A DNA stretch of 64,000 bases from JAGBWK01 sp964544595 (GCA_964544595.1 CAZJBM010000001.1:124001-188000); one strand, 5' to 3'; counted from the first letter of the stretch, positions 24,678 to 34,123 are shown. A program made the numbers and translations. The notes: generated by a model not told the origin, from the letters alone.

Positions 24678-24843
24678 TAAGTAAGTATCGAAGATTGGTT
24701 TATACCAATCTTCAGCTTGCTATTGCGATCTTTTATTTTGCTCATCGGTCATTATGGAACCCCATAACTCCCTCTTCGCAAAATCCAATCTCACTAATAT
24801 CAATCTCGAATCTTAATATAAACTAATTTGCGATACTTACTTA
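24678..24843 (+). repeat. Full copy (166 bp) of the TAAGTAAGTATCG MITE
   Basis: Bounded by TAAGTAAGTATCG and CGATACTTACTTA, flanked by TA on both sides, so IS630/Tc1-like target duplication is likely. It is about 90% or more identical by eye to 33898-34063, including the interior (e.g. CTTGCTATTGCGATC and GGAACCCCATAACTCCC). No ORF. Confidence 0.85.
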
Positions 24844-24892
24844 AGAGCTGTTTTTTTTATTATTATTTGCATGGGGGAGTGAACATTGCGCG

Positions 24893-24959
24893 ACGAAATT
24901 TCGTTAATTTTATAAAACGAAACGATATTTAACCCGTTTCGCAGTCCGAAAGGTCGGAC
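24893..24959 (+). promoter_or_regulatory. Promoter-proximal palindrome and leader hairpins of the HdeD-like gene
   Basis: A perfect 12-bp palindrome ACGAAATTTCGT (24893-24904) overlaps the start of a -7-like box TAATTTTA (24905-24912). Downstream are two hairpins: CGAAACG/CGTTTCG (24918-24924, 24935-24941) and GTCCG/CGGAC (24944-24948, 24955-24959). They suggest an operator and a folded 5' leader, in line with a stress-inducible gene; the regulator is unknown. Confidence 0.4.
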
Positions 24960-24999
24960 AGGTAAAAAAAGAAAATCGTTTAACTAATCTTAATATATT

Positions 25000-25557
25000 A
25001 TGAAAGCCATTAATTCAAAAGTACTTGGTCAGACCAAATATTGGTGGGCCATATTAATCGTAGGTATCGTTCTCGTATTGGGCGGGTTTGCATATTGGTT
25101 CTGGCCAGCAGCAGGCTATGCAGTAATTTCTCAGATATTCGGCTGGTTGCTTGTCCTTACGGGAATCGTTCAACTCTGTGCGGCCGCAGGGCCTAATCAA
25201 CCTAAAGGCTGGGGCTGGTGGATAGCCAGCGGCATAGTCAATATGTTCATCGGATTCGTGATGGTCAGAAGCATTTTTATCTCTGAATTCATATTCCCCT
25301 TCTTCCTCGCATTGATATTCATTATGGCCGGTATAATGGCACTCTGCGCTTCGGTGCAGAAACGTCATCAAAACTACTGGTGGCTTAACCTGATCAACGG
25401 CATACTTCTTCTTATCATCGGTTTCATGATCTGCGACGGCGGATACCGCGCAGACGAGGCAATGGTAAGCTTTATCGCCGCACTCGGATTTGTATACTGG
25501 GGCTTTACAGTGGCCATGACCGCTCTTGACCTCCGTCCGCTCCCCGAAAGCAAATAA
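25000..25557 (+). CDS. HdeD/DUF308-type membrane protein
   Basis: 185-aa integral membrane protein with about six hydrophobic helices, beginning around WWAILIVGIVLVLGGFAYWF and ending before a short charged tail (LRPLPESK). Two- and three-helix repeats with W/G pairs are typical for HdeD acid-resistance-like DUF308 proteins. Real function in Bacteroidetes is not known. A terminator follows at 25601. The gene is flanked by mobile repeats upstream and has a structured leader. Confidence 0.82.
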   Translation: MKAINSKVLGQTKYWWAILIVGIVLVLGGFAYWFWPAAGYAVISQIFGWLLVLTGIVQLCAAAGPNQPKGWGWWIASGIVNMFIGFVMVRSIFISEFIFPFFLALIFIMAGIMALCASVQKRHQNYWWLNLINGILLLIIGFMICDGGYRADEAMVSFIAALGFVYWGFTVAMTALDLRPLPESK

Positions 25558-25600
25558 AGCAGAAGAAGGCAAAAGATAAAACCTAACCTTATATCGAAAG

Positions 25601-25631
25601 TGCGCGATCAAGTTGGTCGCGCATTTTTTTA
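25601..25631 (+). terminator. Rho-independent terminator of the HdeD-like gene
   Basis: TGCGCGA (25601-25607) pairs with TCGCGCA, followed by TTTTTTT: a classic intrinsic terminator. Confidence 0.8.
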
Positions 25632-25632
25632 T

Positions 25633-25684
25633 GGTAATAGGGGGTGTCAGGTAATAGGGGGTGTCGACGGCTGAAGCCGTCGGC
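25633..25684 (+). repeat. 16-bp direct repeat and GACGGCTgaAGCCGTC hairpin
   Basis: GGTAATAGGGGGTGTC is present twice (25633-25648, 25650-25665) and leads into a perfect hairpin GACGGCT/AGCCGTC. The remainder of 25685-25780 is GC-rich spacer with nothing else recognised. Confidence 0.55.
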
Positions 25685-25781
25685 CAGTAAGAAAGGGATG
25701 AGGGGGTGGAGATGGGAAAGGGGCGGGTCGGGGGATTTTAGTTAAAAAATCCACAAAAATAGTTAAAGCGGTTGGTTTTTG

Positions 25782-25812
25782 TTGCAATTAGGAGCGTAAA
25801 CGCGTATATTTG
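25782..25812 (+). promoter_or_regulatory. Promoter of the W/G-rich exported protein
   Basis: -33 TTG (25782-25784), 20-bp spacer, -7 TATATTTG (25805-25812). A ~120-nt 5' leader follows before ATG 25938. Confidence 0.6.
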
Positions 25813-25937
25813 TAAAAATTAGGCTACATGGCGTTAAACCAACGCAGCGGTTTTGTGTCTAATAACCACAGCATGTTTAGCGAACTTAAATCCCGCTAAT
25901 TTCGTTTTTTTTGAAAACTCATTTACGGTACACAGAT

Positions 25938-27203
25938 ATGAGAAAAACATTATTATTTGCCGCATTGCTTGCCGTCGCTAACACAGCTTTGGCTCAGAGC
26001 TATTACGACGATGACATATATTATGACGCCTCCAAGGCTAAGAAAGAAAAGAAGGAGGAGAAGGGGAAGGATACCCGACGCAGCTCGGGCAACTCCGTGA
26101 CAGGCCATTATGTAACCACCGCCGACGGCACTAACTATTTCGTCGACGAGAACGGCACGGCTTTCCCCCTGACGGTGATCAACACTCCCGGCTCGGACAC
26201 ATACATTATCGACACGGGCAACACCCGCGACGTCGATGAGTATAACCGCCGCAACGGGGGAAATCAGTATTACGCTTCGACCGACTCGATTTCGGCCGAG
26301 GATTTCGTCAATACCCGCCGAATAGAGATGTTCTCCAACCCGGATATCGTATCGGGCTCGGGCGACAACACTCTGATCACGCTTTACGATAACGCGACCA
26401 ACCCAGAGGTCAACATCTACGTAGGCTCTCCTTACGGATATACGCCTTATTATCCCTACGTAAATTCATGGTACTGGAACTCACTTGCCTGGGATCCGTG
26501 GTATTATGGAGCGAGCTGGTACTATCCCTCGTGGTCATGGGGCTGGGGACCCTCTTACTCATGGTCATGGGGCTGGGGACCGTCGTGGGGTTGGGGCCCT
26601 TCATGGGGTTGGTCGTGGGGCTGGGGAGGTCCAGACTGGGGCTGGCATCGCCCACCACAGTCGTCGCCCGGCGCATCAATGCCTCATCGTCCGGGTCAGA
26701 CCTACGGCTCAGGCGTGGCTTCACAGGGTGGATTCCGCGGGAATCACGCGACTACCGGAGGGCGACCCTCGACAGCTGCGGGCACGACCTCAACAGGAGG
26801 CTACCGCGGCGGTTATCGCGGAAACGCGACCACAACGACAGGAAACAGGCCTGCATCTACCGGCATAGGCGCGGCAGGGTCGCGCCCGTCGACGACAAGC
26901 GGTTATGGATCGGGCGGCCGACGCACGTCGGCTCAGGGGAGCATCGGCAACGTAGTTAACTCGCGCCCGGCCTCATCGGGCTCCTATAAGAGCTCAGGCA
27001 CAAGCGGCAACGGCTCTCGCACAGGAGGCCGCGGGAACTATAACACGACCCCGTCGAACAACACGTCGAGAGGCTCCTACACCCCGTCGAACAACTCAGG
27101 CGGTTACCGCAGCTCGGGCAGCTACGGAGGAGGCGGCTCGCGCGGAGGGTCGACAGGCGGAGGAAGCCACTCGTCGGGCGGAGGCCGCGGCGGACGTCGC
27201 TAA
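25938..27203 (+). CDS. Exported Trp/Gly/Ser-rich low-complexity protein
   Basis: 421 aa from ATG 25938 (an upstream in-frame TTG at 25911 is rejected because the signal peptide MRKTLLFAALLAVANTALAQ fits the ATG). After the signal: a charged Lys/Glu stretch, a ~130-residue ordered region, then a Tyr/Trp block with WGWGPS repeats (residues ~185-245), then a ~170-residue Gly/Ser/Thr/Arg tail ending GGGRGGRR. Known proteins of this look are surface or periplasmic scaffolds; no function can be given. No lipobox or type IX tail. Confidence 0.8.
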   Translation: MRKTLLFAALLAVANTALAQSYYDDDIYYDASKAKKEKKEEKGKDTRRSSGNSVTGHYVTTADGTNYFVDENGTAFPLTVINTPGSDTYIIDTGNTRDVDEYNRRNGGNQYYASTDSISAEDFVNTRRIEMFSNPDIVSGSGDNTLITLYDNATNPEVNIYVGSPYGYTPYYPYVNSWYWNSLAWDPWYYGASWYYPSWSWGWGPSYSWSWGWGPSWGWGPSWGWSWGWGGPDWGWHRPPQSSPGASMPHRPGQTYGSGVASQGGFRGNHATTGGRPSTAAGTTSTGGYRGGYRGNATTTTGNRPASTGIGAAGSRPSTTSGYGSGGRRTSAQGSIGNVVNSRPASSGSYKSSGTSGNGSRTGGRGNYNTTPSNNTSRGSYTPSNNSGGYRSSGSYGGGGSRGGSTGGGSHSSGGGRGGRR

Positions 27204-27304
27204 ACCAACGAGTATCTCTCTCCATGTAAGTTAATAATGTAGCCTGAGGGCATTTTACACATACCTTCAAGCTGTGAAATCAGAGGAAGGAAAATTAATA
27301 ATTT

Positions 27305-28954
27305 ATGAAGAAGATATTACTTGCGGCGGCAGTCGCGACAATGCCGGCAGCCATGATGGCTCAAAGCGCGGTCAGCGCATACCAACTTTCGCGGAATGAT
27401 TTGCGAGGAACAGCACGCTTTATGTCGATGGGCGGCGCCTTCGGCGCACTCGGGGGCGACCTCTCAACGCTCAATCAGAATCCGGCCGGTATAGGCGTAT
27501 ACCGTTCGAGCGAAATCGGGGTGTCGATGAATATCGACATGCAAAGCTCGACGGTAGACAACGGCAGCATAATGAATAAGTACAGCAACACGTTTGTCAC
27601 CTGCCCGAACTTCGGCTATATAGGGTCGATTTATACGGGCAACGACGTAATGCCATATTTCCAATGGGGAGTTTCGTACGGCCGCATCGTGTCGTTCAAC
27701 CGCACGTTTGCGGGGGGATACGGCTCTCTCGGCACCTCGCTGTCGAATTATATAGCCAACTTCTCCAATGGCTATTCGCCGGAATTGCTCGGCCAGTCAA
27801 ATTCGTATAACCCATATTTTGAGTCGTATGCGGACTGGATGAGCATTTTGGCCTATAACTCCTATATAATCAATCCGATAGGCAACACGAGCAATTACAA
27901 TGGCCTGTTCAATGAGTCGCCGTCGGCTTCCAACCCCAACGTGACATACGGCGACGCACAGTACAGCGTGCATCAGCATGGTCAGGTAGATGAATACAGC
28001 ATCAATTTCGGCGGAAATCTGTCGAATGTGGTGTATTGGGGCATAGGATTCGGTATCACTGACATAGACTTCTATGAGGAGGCGTACTACGACGAGCAGC
28101 TCACACACGCCAATATACCGAGCTCACAGTCGATGACAGGCGCGACCCAGGCCGGTAACGCTTACTACGAACTCGCAAACCGGAGCCGCGTGTCGGGCTC
28201 GGGATTCAACTTTAAGGTTGGCGCAATCGTGAAGCCTATCAACGAACTGCGATTCGGTTTCGCAATCCACACCCCAACGTATTACAACCTCACCGAACAG
28301 TATGACGGCTCGATCGCATACAGCTTCAGCGACAATGCCCATATCCCCGACGGCACAGCTTACACCGATTTCGCCAACTTCGACTGGAAGCTAAAAACGC
28401 CCTGGAAGCTCATGGCTTCGGCGGCTACAGTGGTAGGCGGACGTTTCATACTCAGCGCCGACTATGAATGTGATTTCTACAAGGATATGACGGTGAAGAA
28501 CTACGACGGCCAGGAATACACTGATCTGACAAGCGACATAAAGTACTACTATAAGCCGCAAAACACTATCCGAATCGGCGCTGAATTCAGGGTCAGCCCT
28601 AATTTCAGCCTCCGCGCCGGCTTCGCCAACAGCTCGTCGGCCGTGAATAAGAGGGTGAATAACGGTGGCGACTTCGACTCAGCCGGAAATCTCGTAGGGG
28701 ATGCCGTAGAGGTAATCACCTCGGGCACAAATCCGGCCTACACATTTGACAACAGCACCCGCTACATCACCTGCGGCATGGGCTACCGCTACAAAGGATT
28801 CTATATCGACGCGGCTTACGTCAACAAGCACCGCGAGTCGACTTATCATCCGTTCACATCGTATGTCGACGCGCAAGGCTCAATGCTCGCGCCGCTGACT
28901 GACTTCACCACCAATGACAACCAGATAGTGCTCTCAGCAGGATTCAAATTCTAA
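27305..28954 (+). CDS. FadL/TodX-type outer-membrane beta-barrel protein
   Basis: 549 aa with signal peptide (1-19, MAQS cleavage region). N-terminal STLNQNPAGIGVYRSSE is the NPAG hatch motif of OMPP1/FadL/TodX hydrophobic-substrate channels. The rest is alternating polar/aromatic beta strands, and it ends in Phe (LSAGFKF), typical of outer-membrane barrels. In Bacteroides such proteins are often labelled hemin receptor without evidence. Transported molecule unknown. An intrinsic terminator follows. Confidence 0.85.
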   Translation: MKKILLAAAVATMPAAMMAQSAVSAYQLSRNDLRGTARFMSMGGAFGALGGDLSTLNQNPAGIGVYRSSEIGVSMNIDMQSSTVDNGSIMNKYSNTFVTCPNFGYIGSIYTGNDVMPYFQWGVSYGRIVSFNRTFAGGYGSLGTSLSNYIANFSNGYSPELLGQSNSYNPYFESYADWMSILAYNSYIINPIGNTSNYNGLFNESPSASNPNVTYGDAQYSVHQHGQVDEYSINFGGNLSNVVYWGIGFGITDIDFYEEAYYDEQLTHANIPSSQSMTGATQAGNAYYELANRSRVSGSGFNFKVGAIVKPINELRFGFAIHTPTYYNLTEQYDGSIAYSFSDNAHIPDGTAYTDFANFDWKLKTPWKLMASAATVVGGRFILSADYECDFYKDMTVKNYDGQEYTDLTSDIKYYYKPQNTIRIGAEFRVSPNFSLRAGFANSSSAVNKRVNNGGDFDSAGNLVGDAVEVITSGTNPAYTFDNSTRYITCGMGYRYKGFYIDAAYVNKHRESTYHPFTSYVDAQGSMLAPLTDFTTNDNQIVLSAGFKF

Positions 28955-28988
28955 TCCCGAAAAGGGGCAATTAAAGCCGCAGAAGGAG

Positions 28989-29049
28989 GCCGAAGGTCAA
29001 AGATTAGACACTCATTGTCGGATTTTGACTTTTGGTCTTCGGCTTTTTT
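28989..29049 (+). terminator. Intrinsic terminator after the FadL-like gene
   Basis: GCCGAAGGTCAAAG pairs with CTTTTGGTCTTCGGC (one G-T and one bulge) over a ~30-nt loop and is followed by TTTTTT. Confidence 0.7.
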
Positions 29050-29082
29050 AGCTACCTTCGCGAGAGAAAAAACGATCGAGAA

Positions 29083-31089
29083 ATGGCAAAGGAGCAGCAG
29101 AGCAACATAGATCTTGACAACCCGGAGTTTCAGACGCTTTGGAAACTTGTGAAATTCACAAATCAAAGTCTGTTTCTGACCGGGAAGGCCGGAACAGGCA
29201 AGTCGACATTCCTGAAGTATATCTGCGCGAACACGTCGAAGAAACATGTCGTACTCGCTCCTACGGGTATAGCAGCCGTCAACGCGGGGGGCGTCACAAT
29301 GCACTCCTTTTTCAAGATACCGTTCAAGCCACTGATGCCCGACGACCCGGAGTTTTCGCTGGAGCGACTGAGAAAGCGGATGAAATACACCCGCGAGCAG
29401 CAGAAACTGATACGCGAGCTGGAACTCATAATCATCGATGAAATATCGATGGTAAGGGCCGACCTGATCGATTTCGTCGACAAGATACTCCGCGTTTATT
29501 CAGGAAATATGCGTCAGCCCTTCGGCGGGAAGCAGATGCTGTTTGTGGGCGATATATTTCAGTTGGAGCCGGTGGTGACAGCCGATATGCGCGATATATT
29601 GAGACAGCATTACCGGAACTCGTATTTCTTCTCGGCAAACGTATTCTCGGAGATGGAAATTGTGCCTATAGAGTTGCGCAAGGTCTATCGGCAGCAGGAT
29701 GAGCATTTCGTAGGGCTGCTCGACCGCTTCAGGGTAGGCTCGCCGCTTCCCGCCGACGTGACGGAACTGAACCGCAGGGTTTCGGCAGCAGCCGAAGCGA
29801 AGAGCGAGGAATCGTTCATAATGACCCTCGCCACGCGTCGCGATATGGTAGACCGCATCAACGAGGAGCGGTTAACGGAATTGAAGGCACCGGCGGTGAC
29901 TTACCACGGGGCGATAGAGAAAGATTTCCCAGAGAGCTCGCTGCCGACCGCCAAAGAGCTTGTGCTGAAAACCGGGGCGCAGGTGGTTTTCGTAAGAAAT
30001 GACCGGGAAAAGAGATGGGTCAACGGCACGGTAGCGAAGGTATATAGCGCGACTCCCGATAAGCTTGAAATAGAGCTTGAGTCGGGGGCGCGGCACGTGA
30101 TCGAGCTGGAGGTATGGGAAAACGTGATATATAGATATGACGAGGAGACGAAGAAGGTGGCTGAAGAGGTGATCGGCACGTTCACCCAATACCCCGTAAG
30201 GCTCGCATGGGCACTCACTATCCACAAAAGCCAGGGCCTGACATTCAATAACGTAATCATAGATGTGGGCCGCGGGGCATTTTCGGGCGGGCAAACCTAC
30301 GTCGCGCTGTCGCGGTGTCGCTCGCTGGAGGGAATCACGCTCAGGAGCGCCGTCAATGAGCGGGATGTGTTTGTCAATCCGGCGATATTGCAGTTCAGCC
30401 GGCAGTTCAACAATCAGATGCTCGTGGAAACGGCAATGGCTCGGGCGGCCGCGGACGATGCCTACGAACGCGCGGCAAAGGCGTTTGACGAGAGGAAATT
30501 CTCGGAGTCGGTCGATGCATTCGCCGAAGCGGTGAAGGCCCGCAACGAGCTCTCAAACAAGGCCGCGACGCGGCTGATGAAAAAGAAACTGTACGCTCTC
30601 GGCAAAGCGGAGAAGGAGGTCGCGGAATTGAAGGCCGCGATAGAGGAAAACCGAGCGAAATTCCGTCAACTCGCTATGGAGTATGTAGCGATGGGGCATG
30701 ACTGCATAGACGAGATAGGAGACTTCACGTCGGCGCTTGCCAATTACGATAAAGCGCTGTCGATCAGCCCCGACTTAACAGAGGCTAAAATCGGGAAGGG
30801 GAGAACGCTGCTTCTCGGAGGAGACTCGGGGGGAGCGATAGAACTGCTTGAAGACGCGCTCAGGGATGAACCGGACAATCTGGAGGCGTTGCTTGCGTTG
30901 CACGACGCGTATCGCTCGGAGGAGGATATGCACAACGCCCTTGACACGCTGCTACGCGCGCTCAAGACTTACCCGAAGCGCCCCGAAGTGCACACCGCGC
31001 TGGCCGACTTCTACGACCGAATCGACGAAGAGGACCAAGCGGAGTATCATCGACGCCAAGCTATCAGATACGCTAAGCGCAGCAAATGA
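29083..31089 (+). CDS. PIF1-like AAA helicase with C-terminal TPR repeats
   Basis: 668 aa from ATG 29083, after a TACCTTCG box at 29053-29060 that lies downstream of the longer in-frame start (29032), so the short start is used. Superfamily 1B helicase: Walker A GKAGTGKST (~35-43), DEISMV Walker B, then TIHKSQGLTF and YVALSRCRSLEG motifs of PIF1/RecD types. Residues ~420-668 are helical, with tetratricopeptide repeats. PIF1 enzymes resolve G-quadruplexes and R-loops; the TPR tail suggests protein partners. Bacteroidetes have related fusions. Confidence 0.88.
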   Translation: MAKEQQSNIDLDNPEFQTLWKLVKFTNQSLFLTGKAGTGKSTFLKYICANTSKKHVVLAPTGIAAVNAGGVTMHSFFKIPFKPLMPDDPEFSLERLRKRMKYTREQQKLIRELELIIIDEISMVRADLIDFVDKILRVYSGNMRQPFGGKQMLFVGDIFQLEPVVTADMRDILRQHYRNSYFFSANVFSEMEIVPIELRKVYRQQDEHFVGLLDRFRVGSPLPADVTELNRRVSAAAEAKSEESFIMTLATRRDMVDRINEERLTELKAPAVTYHGAIEKDFPESSLPTAKELVLKTGAQVVFVRNDREKRWVNGTVAKVYSATPDKLEIELESGARHVIELEVWENVIYRYDEETKKVAEEVIGTFTQYPVRLAWALTIHKSQGLTFNNVIIDVGRGAFSGGQTYVALSRCRSLEGITLRSAVNERDVFVNPAILQFSRQFNNQMLVETAMARAAADDAYERAAKAFDERKFSESVDAFAEAVKARNELSNKAATRLMKKKLYALGKAEKEVAELKAAIEENRAKFRQLAMEYVAMGHDCIDEIGDFTSALANYDKALSISPDLTEAKIGKGRTLLLGGDSGGAIELLEDALRDEPDNLEALLALHDAYRSEEDMHNALDTLLRALKTYPKRPEVHTALADFYDRIDEEDQAEYHRRQAIRYAKRSK

Positions 31090-31143
31090 GGGTAAGCGGC
31101 CGCGATGCTTGCTTATTTAGTAACATTTATTGTGGGCCGGGGA

Positions 31144-31175
31144 TTTGGATAAATCGGGTTTTTGGCGTAAATTCG
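31144..31175 (+). promoter_or_regulatory. Promoter of alaS
   Basis: -33 TTTG (31144-31147), 20-bp spacer, -7 TAAATTCG (31168-31175). The leader to ATG 31259 is ~80 nt; I see no T-box. Confidence 0.6.
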
Positions 31176-31258
31176 CGGTCGAAACCGGCGAAGCGTGATT
31201 TGGCTTTGCCAGGCCTAACAACGATATATATAAACCAACCATAACTGATACTGACAAT

Positions 31259-33886
31259 ATGTTGACAGCTAAAGAAATACGAGAGTCGTTCAAGGACTTT
31301 TTCCGCAGTAAGGAGCATCAGATAGTGCCGTCGGCTCCGATGGTGATAAAAGATGACCCGACGCTGATGTTCACCAACGCGGGAATGAACCAGTTTAAGG
31401 ATATAATTCTCGGAAACAAGGCGGCGAAATATCGCCGCGTGGCCGACTCTCAGAAGTGTCTCCGCGTCAGCGGCAAACATAACGACCTCGAAGAGGTAGG
31501 AATGGACACGTATCACCACACGATGTTTGAGATGCTGGGCAACTGGTCGTTTGGCGACTATTTCAAGAAAGAGGCTATCGACTGGGCCTGGGAATATCTG
31601 GTGGATGTTCTCGGCCTCGATCCTGACAGACTCTACGCGACGGTATTTGAAGGCTCGGCAGAAGACGGCATAGAGCGCGACAACGAAGCTGCGGCAATAT
31701 GGGAAAAACATCTGCCCGCCTCGCATATAATCAACGGCAACAAGCATGACAACTTCTGGGAAATGGGCGACACAGGCCCCTGCGGCCCCTGCTCGGAAAT
31801 ACATATCGACCTGCGCCCGCAGGAAGAGCGCGACGCGATACCCGGCGCAGAGATGGTCAACAAGGATCATCCGCAGGTGATCGAAATATGGAACCTGGTG
31901 TTCATGCAGTATAACCGCAAAGCGGATCAGTCGCTTGAAGCGCTTCCGGCAAAGGTTATAGACACTGGTATGGGATTCGAGCGTCTGTGCATGGCACTCC
32001 AAGGCAAGACATCGAACTACGATACCGACGTGTTCACGCCGCTCATCAATAAGATTTCGGAGCTCTCAGGGAAGAAATATGGCGAGGACGCCAAGGTAGC
32101 CATAGCGATGCGCGTGATAGCTGACCATGTGCGCACAATATCGTTCTCGATCGCCGACTCGCAGCTCCCCTCGAACGCGAAGGCGGGATACGTGATCCGC
32201 CGAATACTTCGCCGCGCGGTCCGCTACGCATACACGTTCCTCGACCAGAAGCAGGCATTCATGTATCGCCTGGTCGACACGCTGATCGAGAATATGGGCG
32301 AGGCTTATCCCGAAATCGCGAAGCAGCGCGAGCTGATAATGCGCGTGATAAAGGAGGAGGAGGAGTCGTTTCTCCGCACTCTCGAAAACGGCATAAAACT
32401 TCTCGACAACGCTATCACTGCCGCAAAGGCAGCCGGCAAAACCGAGATTTCGGGCAAAGAGGCTTTCGTGCTCTACGATACCTACGGCTTCCCGCTCGAC
32501 CTCACTGAGCTGATACTCAAAGAGAACGGAATGACACTCAATCAAGCCGAGTTTGACACCGAGATGGCCGCACAGAAAGCCCGCGCCCGCAATGCGGCAG
32601 CTGTCGAACATGGCGACTGGGTGGTTGTAGCCGACGGAGAGGAGGAGTTTGTGGGATACGACGAATTCTCGACCGAAGCGAGAATACTCCGCTATCGTAA
32701 AATCAAGCAGAAAAACAAAGAATACTACCAGATAATACTCGACCGCACACCCTTCTATGCTGAGATGGGCGGTCAGGTAGGCGACCGCGGCACACTCACC
32801 GACAACGCGACCGGCGAAGTGATAGAGATATACGACACGAAGCGCGAGAACGGCCTTGGGGTGCATCTTGCGACAAAGCTTCCCGCTAATGTTGAGGGAG
32901 TGTTTACCGCAGCTATCGACGCGGATGCCCGGCAAGCCATTTCGTGCAATCACACGGCAACACACCTTCTCCATGAAGCTCTCCGCGAAGTGCTCGGCAC
33001 GCATGTGGAGCAGAAAGGCTCGTTTGTGTCGCCCGATATGCTGAGATTTGACTTCTCTCACTTCCAGAAGCTTACTCCCGAGGAAATCTCGAAAGTGGAG
33101 AAGCTGGCCAACAAGAAGGTGCGTCAAGCCATTGCCCGCGACGAGCACCGCAATGTGCCTATAGCCGAAGCGATGGATATGGGCGCTATGGCGTTGTTCG
33201 GCGAGAAATATGGCGACGAGGTGCGCGTGATACGATACGGCGATTCGGTTGAGCTTTGCGGTGGAACCCACGTGGACAACACCGGTAATATCGGCATGAT
33301 AAAAATCATGAGCGAGAGCTCAATCGCTGCAGGAGTGCGCCGAATCGAGGCAATCACCGGAGCTAAGGTTGAGGAGGCAATAGATGAGACGGCTGATACG
33401 CTCAAAAAGATTGCCGCGATGTTCAACAACGCTCCCAATGTGCTTCAGGCGCTCAAGAAGTCGCTCGATGAAAACACCGAACTCCGCGCTCAGGCTGAGG
33501 AGTATTTTAAAGAAAAGGTCAACAATCTCACCAAGCAGCTTATTGCCAATGCTCAGGAAATCAATGGTATAAAGGTTGTGGCTGAGACCGGGGCGCGAAT
33601 ACCTGAAGTCGTGAAGAACGTGGCATTTGCCGTCCGCGCCCAGTCGCCTGAGCATACAGCTTTCATCGCCGCAACGAAGGACGCATCGGGCAAGCCATTG
33701 CTTACAGTGATGTTTACCGATGACCTCGTGGCAACTGGCTTGAACGCATCAAAGGTTGTTCGCGAGGCTGCGAAAAACATCAAGGGGGGTGGCGGTGGCC
33801 AACCCGGATTCGCTCAGGCAGGCGGCAAAGAAGCAGCAGGGCTTGACGCAGCGTTTGCCGCAATGCTTGATGCCATAAAGGCATAG
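31259..33886 (+). CDS. alaS: alanine-tRNA ligase
   Basis: 875-aa class II synthetase charging tRNA-Ala. The catalytic core begins KEIRESFKDFFRSKEHQIVPSAP, with motif 2 region FTNAGMNQFKDIILG. The editing domain has HTATHLLHEAL and CGGTHVDNTG (zinc and hydrolysis residues). The C-Ala DHHA1 domain ends GGGGGQPGFAQAGGK. Complete and of normal length. A MITE is inserted just after the stop, then a bidirectional terminator. Confidence 0.97.
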   Translation: MLTAKEIRESFKDFFRSKEHQIVPSAPMVIKDDPTLMFTNAGMNQFKDIILGNKAAKYRRVADSQKCLRVSGKHNDLEEVGMDTYHHTMFEMLGNWSFGDYFKKEAIDWAWEYLVDVLGLDPDRLYATVFEGSAEDGIERDNEAAAIWEKHLPASHIINGNKHDNFWEMGDTGPCGPCSEIHIDLRPQEERDAIPGAEMVNKDHPQVIEIWNLVFMQYNRKADQSLEALPAKVIDTGMGFERLCMALQGKTSNYDTDVFTPLINKISELSGKKYGEDAKVAIAMRVIADHVRTISFSIADSQLPSNAKAGYVIRRILRRAVRYAYTFLDQKQAFMYRLVDTLIENMGEAYPEIAKQRELIMRVIKEEEESFLRTLENGIKLLDNAITAAKAAGKTEISGKEAFVLYDTYGFPLDLTELILKENGMTLNQAEFDTEMAAQKARARNAAAVEHGDWVVVADGEEEFVGYDEFSTEARILRYRKIKQKNKEYYQIILDRTPFYAEMGGQVGDRGTLTDNATGEVIEIYDTKRENGLGVHLATKLPANVEGVFTAAIDADARQAISCNHTATHLLHEALREVLGTHVEQKGSFVSPDMLRFDFSHFQKLTPEEISKVEKLANKKVRQAIARDEHRNVPIAEAMDMGAMALFGEKYGDEVRVIRYGDSVELCGGTHVDNTGNIGMIKIMSESSIAAGVRRIEAITGAKVEEAIDETADTLKKIAAMFNNAPNVLQALKKSLDENTELRAQAEEYFKEKVNNLTKQLIANAQEINGIKVVAETGARIPEVVKNVAFAVRAQSPEHTAFIAATKDASGKPLLTVMFTDDLVATGLNASKVVREAAKNIKGGGGGQPGFAQAGGKEAAGLDAAFAAMLDAIKA

Positions 33887-33897
33887 GCAAGTAAGTA

Positions 33898-34063
33898 TAA
33901 GTAAGTATCGAAAATTAGTTTATACCAATCTTCAGCTTGCTATTGCGATCTTTTATTTTGCTCATCGGTTATTATGGAACCCCATAACTCCCTCTTCGCA
34001 AAATAAAATCTCACTAAGATCAATCCCGAATCTTAATATAAACTAATTTACGATACTTACTTA
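33898..34063 (+). repeat. Full copy (166 bp) of the TAAGTAAGTATCG MITE
   Basis: Same boundaries and length as 24678-24843, with TA flanks. The left flank has an extra AAGTAAGTA partial copy (33889-33897), hinting at repeated insertion or slippage at the end. It lies 11 bp after the alaS stop. Confidence 0.85.
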
Positions 34064-34086
34064 GGAAATTAGTTAATATAATAGAA

Positions 34087-34123
34087 GAAAGGCTACCGGA
34101 CAATCATTGTCGGGCAGCCTTTC
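34087..34123. terminator. Bidirectional terminator between alaS and the lipoprotein gene
   Basis: GAAAGGCT...AGCCTTTC (34087-34094 and 34116-34123) with inner CCGGACAAT/ATTGTCGGG gives a long stem of about 16 bp, placed between two convergent genes. Confidence 0.7.

Noticed and set aside
26468..26959. Alternative plus-frame ORF over the W/G-rich repeats
   Set aside because: Repeats keep all frames open; the main frame has start, signal peptide and consistent composition.
31160..31258. T-box or riboswitch in the alaS leader
   Set aside because: The leader is ~80 nt with no specifier-loop, antiterminator or terminator structure visible.
32066..33271. 401-codon minus-strand ORF inside alaS
   Set aside because: It is antisense to a fully conserved alaS frame; amino acid use (His/Leu/Val/Arg-rich) is typical of a shadow frame in GC-rich DNA.
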